A stretch of 28,027 nt of DNA. Origin: Pseudoneurospora amorphoporcata (Eukaryota > Ascomycota > Sordariomycetes > Sordariales > Sordariaceae). Shown one piece after another: positions 26,782 through 28,027 of this stretch. The position numbers were made by a program, and so were the translations under genes. The notes beneath the pieces were generated by a model, which made no database searches, was not told where the DNA came from, and saw nothing but the letters and a program-made list of their open reading frames with translations. Position 1 is the stretch's first letter. Every line of letters starts with the position of its first letter. The DNA lies in contig MU859362.1 in the NCBI GenBank assembly GCA_033297205.1, positions 1-28,027 on the forward strand, in the 5' to 3' direction.

Positions 26782-28027
26782 GAAGTGACACTATGGGATT
26801 CAATAAGCCGAATTGCGGTGAAGGGCGTCTGTGCTCTTGTAAAGAAAACAAATTTCGCGCCAATCCAAGAGTTGAAGCAGCACGAATGATAAGCAGTCTA
26901 TATCGGAATACTTTCCATGTTTCCAACCATCGATAATGAACTGTGTTGGGATTCTGCTGGGCCGAAAAATCGGGGGAGTGGAGGAAGTTCGTAAATCCAA
27001 GACCTATCGGGGAGACAGAAGGATCAGTCCGGACATGCACAAGACCTGGACCGTGTTGTGATTAAGTCGCAGTGGCGGAGAAGCAGAGCGCGAATATCAT
27101 CATCGGAAGGTCGTGGAAGCTGGATGGGTCCGGAATTCGAGTCAAGCACCATAGCACTTTGCTAGATTAATGAGGGCGTTATTCGGTATAATCGACCAGG
27201 TCGATTTGTTCGGATGATATGTCTGTGTTTAGGTCAGACAAGGACCTACAGGTCACAGCCTTTAGATGATGAGAACAAAGACTTGCGTCGCGCCTATGTA
27301 GTATGTCAATGTGTATTTGACGGATGTGGGATTCGGCAAAGGTTTCTTCTGGGACTTGAAGAGCTTTAAATGTTAGATCTTGGAAGCGAGTGACGCCTCG
27401 AGCTTCGAGCCGTAGGCTCAGTCAGTTTGTTGCAACCGGTCACGAGTGTTGGCTCATGCGGTAAAGACGGGATGGAAGGGACCAATGACAGCTTTATGAG
27501 ATGGCAGTGCAGTGCGATGGGGCAGTAGTGTAGGTAGACCCGACTGGTGCCGGTAAGTAATGCGTACATCTGTGCGCAATGGTCCCTGCTGGCGGTGGCT
27601 GCCTCGCAAAACCACGGCACCGCAGGGCATCGATCCATCGGATGGATACCTATCCATTCGGGGTGGATCTGGAGCTCAACGTCGAACCCTTTGCGGTCGA
27701 GGTCGGGATGTGTGTACTTACAAACATACCTCTAAGGTAAGGTACCTTGATGTATCCAGATAAGCCCGATCTTATACCTGCCTCTTGAAAACGACCGTGC
27801 TTCAACTTGTCGAGGCAACGTCAAAAGACAGATAAACCGAGGGTTTCAATATATGGGGTTAGCCTTGTAATCGGGAACCTTAGAAGCACGATATGGTTAT
27901 CCTGGGGAGTGGATGTACTGAACGGTACACTAATGATGATGATGATGAATTTTTCGACTACGTTCTACCAATACTAGATAATAAGTCGTGCCTGCGACGA
28001 CGGCGTGGCATAGGTACATAAGACGGG
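26782..28027. other. Long upstream region of the Atos gene, no gene supported
   Basis: About 1.2 kb with only short overlapping frames on both strands and no domain. It presumably holds the promoter and leader of the Atos-family gene. Notable words are interleaved inverted repeats of ATCCAT/ATGGAT at 27634-27656 and a GATGAT run at 27931-27946. A gene lying mostly beyond the right edge cannot be excluded. Confidence 0.35.
27931..27946. repeat. (GAT)n microsatellite
   Basis: Five ATG/GAT units in a row. Short and probably unimportant. Confidence 0.7.

Noticed and set aside
27366..27763. Short overlapping frames on both strands near the right edge
   Set aside because: No motif, no splice logic; treated as upstream non-coding DNA.
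1..28027. CRISPR arrays, bacterial operons, riboswitches, secondary-metabolite clusters
   Set aside because: Nothing resembling these was seen; the sequence is eukaryotic with spliceosomal introns, and no biosynthetic enzymes are present.

Overview
The window looks like nuclear DNA of a filamentous ascomycete (Pezizomycotina, perhaps Sordariomycetes; the genus cannot be read from the sequence). The reasons are short spliceosomal introns with GTATGT/GTACGT donors and CTAAC/CTGAC-like branch points, fungal orthologues of 4E-T, URB1 and ATOS, an intron-containing tRNA-Asp, and a block of repeats whose reading frames are riddled with TAG/TAA codons at former CAG/CAA positions. That pattern is typical of repeat-induced point mutation (RIP).

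Left half (1 to about 14,950) is an AT-rich transposon nest. It holds a truncated LTR at the left edge (1-93), a solo LTR with a perfect 5-bp target duplication (233-895), and a full Ty1/Copia element (1995-10546; LTRs 1995-2650 and 9890-10546). The Copia domain order is gag, protease, integrase, RT, RNase H, with many stops and at least one frameshift. Three LTR-like insertions of one family (called S1 here: 4167-4683, 6339-7319, 8269-9121) interrupt it. Two of these are themselves interrupted by a second family (S2: 6719-7127, 8627-9004); a third S2 copy lies at 1007-1391. Almost all have recognisable 5-bp target duplications, so the nest can be ordered in time: Copia, then S1, then S2. To the right lie a 922-bp TA-flanked DNA transposon with 82-bp inverted repeats (10644-11565), a very AT-rich degraded block, a 243-bp LTR-like element (13630-13872), and an unusual 600-bp stretch with about 13 copies of a TTTTCACC-N-GGTGAAAA-type palindrome.

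Right half (about 15,200 to 28,027) is ordinary single-copy gene space. It begins with a tRNA-Asp(GTC) gene carrying a 22-nt intron, followed by three protein genes all on the minus strand: a 4E-T-like eIF4E-binding protein (three exons, 16065-18697), the ribosome-biogenesis factor URB1/Npa1 (two exons, 20321-23936), and an Atos/FAM214-family protein (two exons, 24427-26781). All splice junctions were inferred by eye from frame continuity and splice signals.

The three genes do not form an operon or a metabolic cluster. The 4E-T-like gene acts in cytoplasmic mRNA control, URB1 in nucleolar 60S assembly, and the fungal role of the Atos protein is unknown. The points most worth a second look are the palindrome cluster at 14.3-14.9 kb, the in-frame TAG followed by 17 plausible codons at the end of the 4E-T-like gene, the nested S1/S2 insertions, and the mismatched LTRs of the Copia copy.
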